A stretch of 64,000 bases of DNA, from the NCBI GenBank assembly GCA_017540085.1, contig JAFYBQ010000028.1:1-64000 (forward strand), written 5' to 3'. A program made the position numbers and the translations under genes. Source of the DNA: Synergistaceae bacterium (GTDB lineage Bacteria; Synergistota; Synergistia; Synergistales; Aminobacteriaceae). Below the pieces are notes generated by a model. That model was not told where the DNA came from. It made no database searches and was given only the letters and a program-made list of their open reading frames with translations. Below are positions 45,879 through 55,603 of the stretch, in pieces. How positions within the stretch are numbered: position 1 is the stretch's first letter; every line of letters starts with the position of its first letter.

Positions 45879-45974
45879 TATCCCGGACAAAATACAATCC
45901 CTGCCCTTTTTGCTGACACGGGGCGGGGATTCTCCATTCAGCACAGGGCAATTCTTACAGAGAGGAAAATTCTT

Positions 45975-46493
45975 ATGGCTGACGAACCAGTGAAAAAAGA
46001 AGTAAATCAGGATTTCAGAGATATTGACGTAGAGTCGCTCGGCGAGGAGCATATCAATCTTGTGTTCAAGCTGGGACTTGAGAATTTCGGCGTTGATGTG
46101 AACATGGTGCGCGAGATTGTGCGCGTTCCGTCATTCATCACTAGAGTCCCGAACGCACCCGCATATATACGCGGAGTCATTAATCTGCGCGGGACGATTG
46201 TGCCGGTTTTCGACATGCACATGAAAATAGGCATGGCCGGACATCCCCTCACAGATGAGGCGCGTATAGTCGTTATCTCCGTCAATGAAGTAACATTCGG
46301 AATGATAGTAAATTCTGTGCGGGAAGTGCTGACGATATATGACTCACAGCTTGAAGTAGCAACGAAATTGTCATCAGCGATAGATCGCCGCTATGTCTTA
46401 TGGGTGGCCAAGCCTGCTGATGACAGGCTAATATTGCTTCTTGACGTGTCTAACCTGTTTGAGCTTGACCAGATTTTAGAGGACAGCGAGTAA
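45975..46493 (+). CDS. cheW: Chemotaxis adaptor CheW
   Basis: A 172-residue CheW. FKLGLENFGVDVNMVREIVR opens the first SH3-like half, VINLRGTIVPVFDMHMKIGM is the central signature, and SVREVLTIYDSQLE follows. CheW couples chemoreceptors to the kinase CheA. No other chemotaxis gene is in the window. It is five bases before the amidase gene and likely co-transcribed with it. Confidence 0.93.
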   Translation: MADEPVKKEVNQDFRDIDVESLGEEHINLVFKLGLENFGVDVNMVREIVRVPSFITRVPNAPAYIRGVINLRGTIVPVFDMHMKIGMAGHPLTDEARIVVISVNEVTFGMIVNSVREVLTIYDSQLEVATKLSSAIDRRYVLWVAKPADDRLILLLDVSNLFELDQILEDSE

Positions 46494-46498
46494 TTCAT

Positions 46499-48655
46499 AT
46501 GCGTAAAATTTTACTGGGCGCGTTTTTCGTGATTTTCGTGATGACGTTATGCGCGTCCGCATTTGCTGATGCGGTTCTCTACAGGGGGCAGGACAATATC
46601 GGGGCTGTTCCTTCTGTCGACAACAATTCGCAGCTGTGTGTTTCTGTTGAGGACACCGGGCGGATTTTCGGGTTCAAGTCAAAGCGCAAGGATGACGAGC
46701 TTACACTGACGCGGGGAAATGCGGTTATCCGTGTCGCGCTTGGCTCTGCGGCGGGGTGGAGAGGGTATGCGATTGTCCCGTTATACTCTGCGCCGTTCGA
46801 GAAGGACGGAAAATTCTGGCTGGACTCTCATAGTGTCGCGGCATTGTTTCAGGCTTTAGCGGGGAGAGGAGTCGAAAACCGTCTCAGGTTCGCGAAAATT
46901 TCAGGCTACACCGCCTCGCGCCCCGGCGATTTCGGGCAGTTCAGCGGGACTCAGACTACCGCGCAGACTCCTACAGTAACCCCGCAATCACCCACAGCGC
47001 AGACTCCGCAAGTGCCATCATCACCGACTCCGACTCCGCAAGCCGCAAGAGTCCCCGCAGCGACTCCGGCAGTCCCGACAGCCACACCGCAGACTCCTTC
47101 TGTCCCGGAGCCGTCCGAAACTGTCGCAAAAGAACCTGAGACTCCCGCAAAGGCTGAAGATGACATAGACCTTGACGCGATATTATTGGAGGCACTGCGC
47201 GAAAGGACTCAGGCCGAATCAGCCCAGACTGCCTCGCAGGACATACAGCCCTCACAGCCGCAGACAGCAAAGCTCCCGGAAAAATCATCACAGCAGACAA
47301 TCACAGAGCCTTCACAGACAGAACAGCCCGAAAAGCTCCCGGAAAAATCATCACCCAAGAAACACGCCGGAAAGCCTCAGCCCCGTATGCAGATATTTGA
47401 GCCGGGCGACTCGAAATCAGAGAGAGGCAGCAACTACAGCGGAGTGATTCAGGGCATACGATGGACATCACAGGAAGGCACAAACAAGAAAATCCGCGCC
47501 GTAATCATGGCCGGTGAAGAGTCAGATCCGCAGGTCTATATGGATAACGGGAAACTTCACGCGCTGTTTGAGTCAAGCCTCGAAAACTCAAAGAGCATCG
47601 CTTCTCCGTTTGCCGAAAATATCAAAGCCGAAATCAAATCCGCCTCCGATGGCGTTGATTTAGTGTTCACGCCAAAGGGAATCACTAAGGCCGAAAAGCT
47701 CGTGCTGAATAATCCCCGCCGTATAGTGTTCGATTTCTTTTACCCGGAGGACGCGAACATAATCGGCACTGCACCAAAGCCAGCACCCGAAAATATACGC
47801 CTTCCCGGGCAGGTGTCAGAGACTCAGACAGCGCAGACTCCTTCCGCGCCTGACCCGGAAATTACCGCTGACCCTAAGCCCGAACCCCCCGCCAAACTCC
47901 CCGCGGTCATGACCCCTCCCAGCACTATCACAATTCCCACAAGCCCGCAGGCCGCTCAAAGGTTAGGCCGAATCAACAACGGCAGGAAAACTGTCGTAAT
48001 TGATCCAGGGCACGGAGGAAAAGACCCCGGCGCAATGGACAACGGAGTCCGCGAAAAAGATGTGAATCTCGCTGTCGGACTCGAACTGAAACGCGCTTTA
48101 ACCGAAAAAGGCTACAACGTCGTAATGACAAGGGACACAGATATTTATCTCAAGCTACAGGAACGCACAGACATAGCCAATAATGTCGGAGCTGATTTGT
48201 TCGTAAGCGTTCACGTAAACGCCCTGCCAAACAAGAAATCAATGACGGGATTCGAGATTTATATCATGGCTCTTCCTACAGACAAGGACGCAATGAACCT
48301 CGCGAAAGCCGAGAACCGCGAATATGTCGAGGGCAAAGGAATGGACACAGAGAACGTAGACAGGAAAACAGAAATGCTCCTGCGTATATTGGGCGACCTT
48401 CAGCAGAACAACAAAATTTCCGAGAGTACAGATTTTGCGGCCATGCTCTACAATGCCGGAGTGAGAAGCGGACTCCCGATGAGACGAGTCGCGCAGGCTC
48501 CTTTCTTTGTGTTACGTGGCGCGGGAATGCCGGCGGTCTTGCTTGAGATAGGATTCGTAACAAACGCAAACGAGTCCCGGATTCTTACGACACCGCAATA
48601 CCAGCAGAGAATAGCGGCCGCGATGTCTGAAGGAATCGCAAACTACATAAAGTGA
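46499..48655 (+). CDS. N-acetylmuramoyl-L-alanine amidase with AMIN domain
   Basis: A 718-residue exported cell-wall hydrolase. A signal peptide (cleavage near AFA) and a copper-amine-oxidase-N-like domain (about 25-140) are followed by a Pro/Thr/Gln-rich linker (about 150-305) with repeated QTP and SPTPT units, an AMIN-like septal localisation domain (about 310-420), a second linker, and an Amidase_3 domain (about 497-717). Zinc ligands and catalytic Glu are in VVIDPGHGGKDPGA, NGVREKDVNLAV, DLFVSVHVNAL and AVLLEIGFVTN. It would split daughter cells by cutting stem peptides from peptidoglycan. Confidence 0.92.
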   Translation: MRKILLGAFFVIFVMTLCASAFADAVLYRGQDNIGAVPSVDNNSQLCVSVEDTGRIFGFKSKRKDDELTLTRGNAVIRVALGSAAGWRGYAIVPLYSAPFEKDGKFWLDSHSVAALFQALAGRGVENRLRFAKISGYTASRPGDFGQFSGTQTTAQTPTVTPQSPTAQTPQVPSSPTPTPQAARVPAATPAVPTATPQTPSVPEPSETVAKEPETPAKAEDDIDLDAILLEALRERTQAESAQTASQDIQPSQPQTAKLPEKSSQQTITEPSQTEQPEKLPEKSSPKKHAGKPQPRMQIFEPGDSKSERGSNYSGVIQGIRWTSQEGTNKKIRAVIMAGEESDPQVYMDNGKLHALFESSLENSKSIASPFAENIKAEIKSASDGVDLVFTPKGITKAEKLVLNNPRRIVFDFFYPEDANIIGTAPKPAPENIRLPGQVSETQTAQTPSAPDPEITADPKPEPPAKLPAVMTPPSTITIPTSPQAAQRLGRINNGRKTVVIDPGHGGKDPGAMDNGVREKDVNLAVGLELKRALTEKGYNVVMTRDTDIYLKLQERTDIANNVGADLFVSVHVNALPNKKSMTGFEIYIMALPTDKDAMNLAKAENREYVEGKGMDTENVDRKTEMLLRILGDLQQNNKISESTDFAAMLYNAGVRSGLPMRRVAQAPFFVLRGAGMPAVLLEIGFVTNANESRILTTPQYQQRIAAAMSEGIANYIK

Positions 48656-48674
48656 TACAGGAAGGTGATAATTC

Positions 48675-49436
48675 ATGCCGCCTTTAAGACGAAATGACAC
48701 AGGAAGACCGATTCCCAACAGGCGCAGGCAGGCACAGCAGGCTATGGCAGAAGCGGAAGCACGCAGGCGCATTCTTCAGCACAAAAAGCCGAGACCGCTC
48801 CCGCAGGATTATGACGAGGAAAAACCGACTCCGCTCCTCCTGCGGATATTGTCATTACTGGGAGTGATACTGCTTTGCTTTGTGCTTGGCTATCTGGGAA
48901 CGTCGTGGGTTGTGGATTTCCTCAACAAAAAATTATTCCTCAAGCCCGAAAACAGAATCGAGAATCAGGAAGACTTGTCGCGCTTTGAAGAGTCAGAAAG
49001 AGAACAGGCCGCCCGCAAAGCTCTTATGTCCGGGGCTGACGTTCAGCAGGTCTCAATCAATATATATCACGTCAAAGATGACACTATAGCTGAGGTCAGG
49101 CGGAATTTCCTCGTACAGACAAGAGAAGATAACATGCGGGATGCCGTCAACGAAATAATTTCATTAAGCGGTGTCCCGAACGCCGACAGGATAAGGCTGC
49201 TTCACGTGTTCAGGAATGAGGATACAGCATTTCTTGACATGCCGGGGCAGTTTGCCTCCTCCCTTAACGTTATAGGCAAGCAGAAATCACTTCTCCTTAT
49301 CACAAGCATAGTGCGGACACTGCAGGAAAACTTTTCGCCCGTATCGGAAGTAAGATTCCTGCTCGACTCAAAGTCTCCCAGCAACGGCGGAATTGTAGAC
49401 CTCTCATCAGTATGGAAGCTCCCGCAAAAATCATGA
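48675..49436 (+). CDS. Membrane-anchored GerMN-domain protein
   Basis: A 253-residue protein with a basic cytoplasmic N terminus of about 55 residues (Arg- and Gln-rich), one membrane segment (about 57-80) and an extracytoplasmic GerMN domain (about 110-245). Its typical pieces are TAFLDMPGQFASSLNVIGKQ and LLLITSIVRTLQENFSPVSE. GerMN domains occur in spore-germination GerM but also in non-sporulating bacteria, often beside amidases, as here. It lies 19 bases after the amidase gene and overlaps the next start, so cell-wall work is likely. Confidence 0.85.
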   Translation: MPPLRRNDTGRPIPNRRRQAQQAMAEAEARRRILQHKKPRPLPQDYDEEKPTPLLLRILSLLGVILLCFVLGYLGTSWVVDFLNKKLFLKPENRIENQEDLSRFEESEREQAARKALMSGADVQQVSINIYHVKDDTIAEVRRNFLVQTREDNMRDAVNEIISLSGVPNADRIRLLHVFRNEDTAFLDMPGQFASSLNVIGKQKSLLLITSIVRTLQENFSPVSEVRFLLDSKSPSNGGIVDLSSVWKLPQKS

Positions 49437-50026
49437 CATTCACAAAATTAATCATAGCGACAGGAAATCAGAACAAGTACAGGGAGTTCACCGAGATAAT
49501 ACGCGGAGTAGCGGGTGAAAATTTTGCTGATGAGATAATTTTTGCCCCTGAAATTTCGCGGATGATTGTTGACGAGACCGGGAAGACTTACGCCGAAAAC
49601 GCTATGCTGAAGGCTCGCGCATGGGCTGAATATTCCGGGCTTCCGTGCCTTGCTGATGACTCCGGGCTTGAGGTTGACGCGCTTGACGGTGCGCCGGGTC
49701 TGTATTCCGCAAGAGTGATTCAGGGCGGGGACTCGGATAAAGTTTCGTGGCTTCTCGGTCAGCTTGAAGGAGTCGCGAAAAGGTCGGCAAGATTCGCCGC
49801 GGCATTATGCTTGTGCGTTCCGGGAGAATATACGCTCATCACGGAAGGAGAATGCCGGGGGAATATCACCGAGTCAGCAAGAGGCTATGACGGATTCGGC
49901 TATGACCCTGTATTTTTGCCGGACGGCTACAATCAGACATTCGCGGAATTGTCCGGCCATGTCAAGAATAATATCTCCCACAGGGCAGACGCATTCAGGA
50001 AAATACAGCTTGCCGTTCAGAAATAA
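49433..50026 (+). CDS. rdgB: Non-canonical purine NTP pyrophosphatase (RdgB/HAM1)
   Basis: A 197-residue ITPase that hydrolyses ITP, dITP and XTP to keep the nucleotide pool clean. IIATGNQNKYREFTEII at the start, LADDSGLEVDALDGAPGLYS in the middle and GYDGFGYDPVFLPDGYNQTF are signature parts; ELSGHVKNNISHRADAFR ends the fold. The ATG at 49433 overlaps the previous stop (ATGA); a start at 49412 is possible. Confidence 0.93.
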   Translation: MTFTKLIIATGNQNKYREFTEIIRGVAGENFADEIIFAPEISRMIVDETGKTYAENAMLKARAWAEYSGLPCLADDSGLEVDALDGAPGLYSARVIQGGDSDKVSWLLGQLEGVAKRSARFAAALCLCVPGEYTLITEGECRGNITESARGYDGFGYDPVFLPDGYNQTFAELSGHVKNNISHRADAFRKIQLAVQK

Positions 50027-50039
50027 TCCCAAGAAATTT

Positions 50040-50774
50040 ATGAGTGAGACAACGTTCGATGATGTTCTTTTCGGGAGCGTGAGAATGATACAGCCCCTCA
50101 CAGGCCCGCGTGTGAACATGGACACGGTTTTATTGTCGGCGTGGGTGAAAGTCCGCTCAGGGACGCACGAGATATTAGAGGCCGGGTGCGCGTCCGGGGC
50201 GGTGTCTCTGATACTCGCACAGCGTTACGGGAATATTCATGTTACAGGAGTCGACATTCAGCCGGAATTAGTGAGGATAGCCGAAATCAACGCGGAGAAT
50301 AATAATCTTTCAGGCAGGGTGAAATTCATTGCGGGAGATTTCCGCGTGAAGAGTCTTCTGCCTTCCGGGAAATTTGACGCTCTCGTGATTAATCCGCCGT
50401 ATTCGTCCGTCATGGCCGGGCGTGAAAGCCCCGATGAGTCACGAACGTCAGCCCGTCTTGAAGTCTCATGCGCCCCTGATGATGTCGGAGAATTAGCGCG
50501 GAGAGTCCTCAAGAGCCGGGGGAGACTCTTTGCGGTGTTCGCAAGTTTGAGGCTTGACGGATTTTTGTCGGCAATGAGAAATCACCGCATAATACCCAAG
50601 AGACTGCGCCCCGTTTACCCGGATATAAATCACAATTCCGGGATATTCCTACTTGAGTGCGTGAAGGACGGCGGAGAAGGACTCAGCCTGCTTCCCCCGC
50701 TTTATGTGAGGGACGGGAGCGGGAATTATACATCCGAAATCCTGAAGGCGTACCAGCCTGACGGAAATATATAG
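50040..50774 (+). CDS. tRNA1(Val) (adenine37-N6)-methyltransferase family protein
   Basis: A 244-residue SAM-dependent methyltransferase of the TrmN6 type. The SAM loop is ILEAGCASGAVSLILAQRYG and the N-methyltransferase motif NPPY is in ALVINPPYSSVMAG. The N-terminal VRMIQPLTGPRVNMDTVLLS resembles the R-x-x-x-D-T-x-L box of the group. The ATG at 50040 follows rdgB by 13 bases and is preferred over a long upstream extension that overlaps rdgB in another frame. It modifies N6 of adenine 37 in one valine tRNA in the family; the exact target is inferred. Confidence 0.85.
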   Translation: MSETTFDDVLFGSVRMIQPLTGPRVNMDTVLLSAWVKVRSGTHEILEAGCASGAVSLILAQRYGNIHVTGVDIQPELVRIAEINAENNNLSGRVKFIAGDFRVKSLLPSGKFDALVINPPYSSVMAGRESPDESRTSARLEVSCAPDDVGELARRVLKSRGRLFAVFASLRLDGFLSAMRNHRIIPKRLRPVYPDINHNSGIFLLECVKDGGEGLSLLPPLYVRDGSGNYTSEILKAYQPDGNI

Positions 50775-50792
50775 GGAGGCTCTATTTACATT

Positions 50793-51860
50793 ATGTACGA
50801 GGCATTAGCATTAGGCGCACTGTTATTTATTTTACGCAAACTTAATGAGGCGGGAGTCCCGAAAACCGCGCTGAATATTTTTGCGGTGATTCTGATTTTG
50901 TGGCTTGCGCTGGGATTCGCTGCGGGATTTGATTTCAGAAACGCGGAATATGACTTTTTCCCCTATCATTTTGCGGAGATTGTACGCGCCCTGAATATGA
51001 ATGTCATTATCATTACGCTTTACGGTTTTATTGCGTTCCTTCTTGTGTGCATTGCTGCGAGATTCGCGCCGTTCACGAAACAGAAAGCATTATGCTCCGT
51101 CATTCTTATGATTATTGTTACGGTCTACAGCATGTGGGAGGCGTATAACATTCAGCCGAGATATATTACAGTCCCGACAAAGAAACTTCCCGCAGGCACG
51201 GACAGAATCAGAGTCGCGTTCCTTGTTGACGTTCATATAGGCGGAGTATCGACTCTGAATCATCTTGAGCGGGTCATGAAAATTGTCTCAGACGCAAGCC
51301 CGGATATAGTGATGCTTGGCGGTGATATTCTTGACGGGGATATGTCATGCAGGAAGCAGGAGCTTGAATTACTGCGTGAGGCGGCGAAAAATGCGCGTTA
51401 CGGAGCTTTTGCGGTCAACGGGAATCACGAGCATTATATTATTCTTGATGTGAATGTTGAAGGCGTTATCCGTGAATGCGGCTATGACCTTCTCATAAAC
51501 GAGCGCAGGGAGACTCACGGCATTACGGTTTTGGGACTCGATGATGTCAAATACGGCTGGATTCGGCCATACCTCAAGCCGGAAGACAAAGAAAGATTCG
51601 TCCTCCTCCTGAAACACCGCCCCGGAGTCCCGAATGACGCGGACGGAAATTTTGACCTCATGCTTTCGGGGCATACTCACGGGGGGCAGTTCTGGCCGCT
51701 GGGCTACTTCAAGAACATGGCACTCCACAGCCGGCAGGGTCTCACACAGAAAGCCGGGGGATATGTCTACGTCAGCAACGGTGCCGGGTTCAACCAGGCC
51801 GCAATGAGATTGTTTGTTCCGCCTGAAGTTACGATTGTTGATATTGTGCGGGAAAAATAA
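50793..51860 (+). CDS. Membrane-anchored metallophosphoesterase
   Basis: A 355-residue protein with three or four N-terminal membrane segments (residues about 4-120) and a calcineurin-like phosphoesterase domain. Metal ligands are VDVHIGG, LGGDILDG, VNGNHEHY and the C-terminal MLSGHTHGGQFWPLGY. It belongs to the YkuE/YaeI group found in many bacteria; the substrate is unknown. It overlaps rsmI by one base. Confidence 0.88.
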   Translation: MYEALALGALLFILRKLNEAGVPKTALNIFAVILILWLALGFAAGFDFRNAEYDFFPYHFAEIVRALNMNVIIITLYGFIAFLLVCIAARFAPFTKQKALCSVILMIIVTVYSMWEAYNIQPRYITVPTKKLPAGTDRIRVAFLVDVHIGGVSTLNHLERVMKIVSDASPDIVMLGGDILDGDMSCRKQELELLREAAKNARYGAFAVNGNHEHYIILDVNVEGVIRECGYDLLINERRETHGITVLGLDDVKYGWIRPYLKPEDKERFVLLLKHRPGVPNDADGNFDLMLSGHTHGGQFWPLGYFKNMALHSRQGLTQKAGGYVYVSNGAGFNQAAMRLFVPPEVTIVDIVREK

Positions 51861-52678
51861 TGCCGCTGACTCTAGTCCCGACCCCGATCGGGAATCTTGA
51901 AGATATAACTTTGCGTGCGCTCCGTGTCCTTCGTGAGGCCGACATTATAGCCTGCGAGGACACGCGGACTTCATCAATCTTTCTTCAGCACTACGACATT
52001 CACAGGCCGCTGACATCATTTCACATTCACAACGAGAACGACAAACTTCCCTTCCTCCTGCAAAAACTCCGGGAGGGGGCAAATATCGCGGTGATTTCTG
52101 ACGCAGGGACTCCGGGAATCTCCGATCCGGGATGGATATTATTGCGCCGGGCGATAGATGAGGGACTCCCCGCCGATGTTCTCCCCGGCCCGAACGCCGT
52201 AATACCTGCCGTGCTTCTGTCGGGACTCAATCCTCAGCCGTTCATGTTCATGGGATTCCCGCCTGAGAAACACGGGGAGAGAGTCAGACTCTTTGAGGGC
52301 GTGAAGGATTTTGCCGGGACATTATGCTTTTACGTCTCACCGCACAAAATAGCGAGGGACATTGCCGACATGCTTCAAGTTTTCGGGGACAGGGACTCGG
52401 CGTTAGTGCGGGAAATCAGCAAGGTGTACCAGGAGACTATACGCGGGACTCTGAATGACATTCTCGCGAAAATTAATGACGGCGTGAAAGGTGAATTAGT
52501 GCTTGTGATTTCGGGCTGTAATTCTGAGGGCATTAATGACTCATGGAAGGAAGAAGCCCGCTCAATGTATGAGTCCGGCCTAAGCGTGAAGGATATTGCC
52601 TCGTCAGTCTCAGAAAGATTCGGAGTCCCTAAGAATGACATAAAGAAATATATATTGTCAGAGTCGCGCTTAACGTGA
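51860..52678 (+). CDS. rsmI: 16S rRNA (cytidine1402-2'-O)-methyltransferase
   Basis: A 272-residue tetrapyrrole-methylase-fold enzyme, RsmI. LVPTPIGNLEDITLRALRVL is the N-terminal signature, CEDTRTS and AVISDAGTPGISDPGW follow, and FMGFPPEKHGER is in the second half. It methylates the ribose of C1402 in the ribosomal P site. Its ATG overlaps the stop of the phosphoesterase gene. Confidence 0.95.
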   Translation: MPLTLVPTPIGNLEDITLRALRVLREADIIACEDTRTSSIFLQHYDIHRPLTSFHIHNENDKLPFLLQKLREGANIAVISDAGTPGISDPGWILLRRAIDEGLPADVLPGPNAVIPAVLLSGLNPQPFMFMGFPPEKHGERVRLFEGVKDFAGTLCFYVSPHKIARDIADMLQVFGDRDSALVREISKVYQETIRGTLNDILAKINDGVKGELVLVISGCNSEGINDSWKEEARSMYESGLSVKDIASSVSERFGVPKNDIKKYILSESRLT

Positions 52679-52739
52679 TTTTTTGCGTATATATGAGTAA
52701 AATATACCCCGTAAAAATTACAGGAAGGAAAAATAGATT

Positions 52740-55079
52740 TTGGATCAGGAAAAAGTATACTCGGTAAGAATCGGAGCGGAAGAACTCGTGTTCAGGACAG
52801 GACACGCGGCAAAGCAGGCAAACGGAGCCGTCATAGCTTCTCACGGTGATACGGTCATGCTCTCAACGGCCTGCATGTCTGACACAGCAAGGACAGGAAT
52901 AGACTTCTTCCCGCTCGTAGTCGACTATGAAGAGAGATATTACGCGGCAGGGAAAGTTCCGGGAGGGTTCATTAAGCGTGAGGGGAAACCGGCGGACTCG
53001 GCTATATTAGGCTCAAGAGTCGCTGACAGGGCTATACGCTCTCTTTTTGCTGACGAAATGCGGAACGATGTGCAGATAGTGAACACCGTGCTTGCTATGG
53101 ATCAGGTGTACCCCCCGAACATTCTCGGCATAAACGCGGCAAGCGCGGCTCTCTCAATCTCAGGAATCCCCTGGGGTGGCCCCGTTGGAGCTGTCAGAAT
53201 CGGACTCATCGGCGGAAATTTAGTCGTCAACCCGACAGAAAAGCAGATGCTTAACTCCATGCTGAATCTTATTGTCGCCGGCCATGATGACGGCATAACA
53301 ATGGTAGAGTCAGGGTCGTATGAAGTCTCAGAGGAATTACTTGTTGACGCTTTAGAGCTTGCACACAATGAGATACGGAAGATTATAGCCCTCTTCCGCA
53401 GAATGAAGGACGAAATCGGGAAGCCTCAGCTTGAAATAGAACTGCCCGAAAAACTGCCGGAGATAGACGAATGGATACGCGAGAATTTAGACGGCGAAAT
53501 AGACTCAGCAGTCAGAATCCATGAGAAGAAGCCCCGCGAGAAGAAAATCAATTCAGTGAAAGACACGGCCAACGAACATTTCAGCGAACTAATCAAAGAA
53601 GACCCAGCGAAAGAAGAATACATAAGCGCGTACATTGACAGCAGAGTGAAGGCCATAATGCGCGGGATAATCATCAATGAGCATATACGGGTTGACGGCA
53701 GGAAGATGGATCAGATTCGCCCGATAACGTGTGAGATTGGAGTCCTCCCGAAAGTACACGGCTCTGCGATATTCACACGCGGCGAGACTCAGTCATTGGC
53801 CACAACAACGCTCGGCATGATCGGCGAGGATGACCAGATTCAGGACGGCATAAAGCTGAATGAGCCTGCGAAAAGATTCCTGCTACACTACAACTTCCCG
53901 CCGTATTCTGTCGGAGAAGTCAGAGCGATTCGCGGACCTGGACGGCGTGAAATCGGGCACGGGGCATTAGCGGAGAGAGCATTATTGCCCGTGATACCGT
54001 CTGAGGAGGAATTTCCGTATGTTATCCGCGTTGTGTCGGACATATTAGAGTCGAACGGCTCAAGCTCACAGGCAAGTATCTGCGGCGGAAGTCTGTCAAT
54101 GATGCACGCAGGAGTCCCGATTCGCTGCCACGTTGCCGGAATCGCAATGGGACTCATCAAAGAGGGCGACAAAGTTCAGATTCTCACAGACATACAGGGA
54201 CTAGAGGATCATTACGGGGATATGGATTTCAAGGTAGCCGGGACAAGGGCAGGGGTTACGGCTCTTCAGATGGACAACAAAGCCGGAGGAATTACCCGCG
54301 AGATTCTCGAAAAGGCATTAGGGCAGGCAAGGCGGGCAAGATTCCAGATACTTGAAGAAATGGAAGCCGTTATCCCGGTTCCGAACAAGATTTCACCTGA
54401 CGCACCGAGAATAATATCGTTCGAGATTGACCCGGACAAGATACGCGACGTAATCGGCTCAGGCGGCAAGGTTGTACGGAGCATTACACAGCGCACGGGC
54501 GTGAAAATGAATATCGAGGATGACGGAGTAATCACGATTTCCGGGCCGACAATGGCGCAGGTTGAGGACGCTCACGCAATCGTCATGGCATTAACGCGGG
54601 AGCTTGCGCCGGGCGAGGTGTATTACGGGACTGTTACGCGGATGGTGAATTTCGGCGTGTTCGTGGAATGCCTGCCGGGGAAAGAAGGACTCCTCCACAT
54701 CAGCGAGGTAAGCACAGCCAGAGTCCCAAGAGTCGAGGACGTATTCAAGCCTGGCGACAGGGTGCTAGTCATGGTGAAGGAAATTGACGAGCAGGGCCGG
54801 GCGAATCTCACAAGGCGCAGGATTATGGCGAATGAGGACAAAATCAGGTCAGCCGGACTCGCTTATGCCCTCCCTGACGAACGAGAGCGCGACAATCTCA
54901 TCACGACTCTTGCCTCCCGTGAAAGGGGCTACGGCAGCTTCTCCATGCGCGACAGAATGGGCGGTGTTTCCTCAGCGACAAAATATCTTGAGCGGGGCTA
55001 CTCCTCCAACCGCGCCACAAGGAACGATTACGACCGCGAGGGGCGCGGAAGGCGCGACAGGGGCAGGAGGGATTATTGA
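52740..55079 (+). CDS. pnp: Polynucleotide phosphorylase
   Basis: A 779-residue PNPase, the phosphorolytic 3'-5' exoribonuclease of mRNA decay. Two RNase PH domains contain AILGSRVADRAIRSLFADEM and VHGSAIFTRGETQSLATTTL. The KH domain has IRDVIGSGGKVVRSITQRTG (about residue 574) and the S1 domain YYGTVTRMVNFGVFVECLPG. The last 50 residues are an Arg/Gly/Asp/Tyr-rich disordered tail. The start is TTG with GGAAGG upstream. The stop overlaps the dut ATG. Confidence 0.96.
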   Translation: MDQEKVYSVRIGAEELVFRTGHAAKQANGAVIASHGDTVMLSTACMSDTARTGIDFFPLVVDYEERYYAAGKVPGGFIKREGKPADSAILGSRVADRAIRSLFADEMRNDVQIVNTVLAMDQVYPPNILGINAASAALSISGIPWGGPVGAVRIGLIGGNLVVNPTEKQMLNSMLNLIVAGHDDGITMVESGSYEVSEELLVDALELAHNEIRKIIALFRRMKDEIGKPQLEIELPEKLPEIDEWIRENLDGEIDSAVRIHEKKPREKKINSVKDTANEHFSELIKEDPAKEEYISAYIDSRVKAIMRGIIINEHIRVDGRKMDQIRPITCEIGVLPKVHGSAIFTRGETQSLATTTLGMIGEDDQIQDGIKLNEPAKRFLLHYNFPPYSVGEVRAIRGPGRREIGHGALAERALLPVIPSEEEFPYVIRVVSDILESNGSSSQASICGGSLSMMHAGVPIRCHVAGIAMGLIKEGDKVQILTDIQGLEDHYGDMDFKVAGTRAGVTALQMDNKAGGITREILEKALGQARRARFQILEEMEAVIPVPNKISPDAPRIISFEIDPDKIRDVIGSGGKVVRSITQRTGVKMNIEDDGVITISGPTMAQVEDAHAIVMALTRELAPGEVYYGTVTRMVNFGVFVECLPGKEGLLHISEVSTARVPRVEDVFKPGDRVLVMVKEIDEQGRANLTRRRIMANEDKIRSAGLAYALPDERERDNLITTLASRERGYGSFSMRDRMGGVSSATKYLERGYSSNRATRNDYDREGRGRRDRGRRDY

Positions 55080-55522
55080 TGCCGGACGAAATCACCGTGA
55101 AGATAAAGCGCGAGGCCAACACGATAGCCATACCCGAATACGCGACTCCGGGGTCTGCGGGTGTTGACCTTTGCTCTATGAAGTACTGCATGATTAAGCC
55201 GGGCGAAATGGCGTTAATCTCAACGGGGATATATCTCGAAATCCCTGAAGGCTACGAGGGTCAGATACGCCCCCGCAGTGGCCTTGCCATGAACAGCCGA
55301 ATAATCATCCCGAACAGCCCGGGAACAATCGACTCCGATTACCGCGGGGAGATTCGAGTCCTGCTGCTGAACATGGGCGAGGATCCGTTCACATTGAGAT
55401 TCGGCGACAGGATAGCGCAGCTTGTGTTTGTGCCTGTAGCGCGGGCAAAATTTCAGGAAGTCAAAGAACTGTCAGCGACAAAACGCGGGGCAGGCGGTTT
55501 CGGCAGTACAGGAACGAGATAA
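55079..55522 (+). CDS. dut: dUTP diphosphatase
   Basis: A 147-residue trimeric dUTPase that converts dUTP to dUMP. All five motifs are seen in order: GSAGVDLCS, IRPRSGLAMNSR, SPGTIDSDYRGEIRV, LRFGDRIAQLVFVP and RGAGGFGSTGTR. The ATG shares bases with the pnp stop (TGATG), so translation is coupled. A terminator follows. Confidence 0.96.
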   Translation: MPDEITVKIKREANTIAIPEYATPGSAGVDLCSMKYCMIKPGEMALISTGIYLEIPEGYEGQIRPRSGLAMNSRIIIPNSPGTIDSDYRGEIRVLLLNMGEDPFTLRFGDRIAQLVFVPVARAKFQEVKELSATKRGAGGFGSTGTR

Positions 55523-55528
55523 ATTTTT

Positions 55529-55558
55529 CCCCTTCATGAGAACGTGAGGGGGATTTTT
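55529..55558 (+). terminator. Terminator after dut
   Basis: Stem CCCCTTCA with TGAGGGG around a short loop, followed by GATTTTTG. Confidence 0.75.
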
Positions 55559-55603
55559 GTTGAGTTTTTTTGCGCTATAATTCCGCGTGAGGTGATATTT
55601 TAC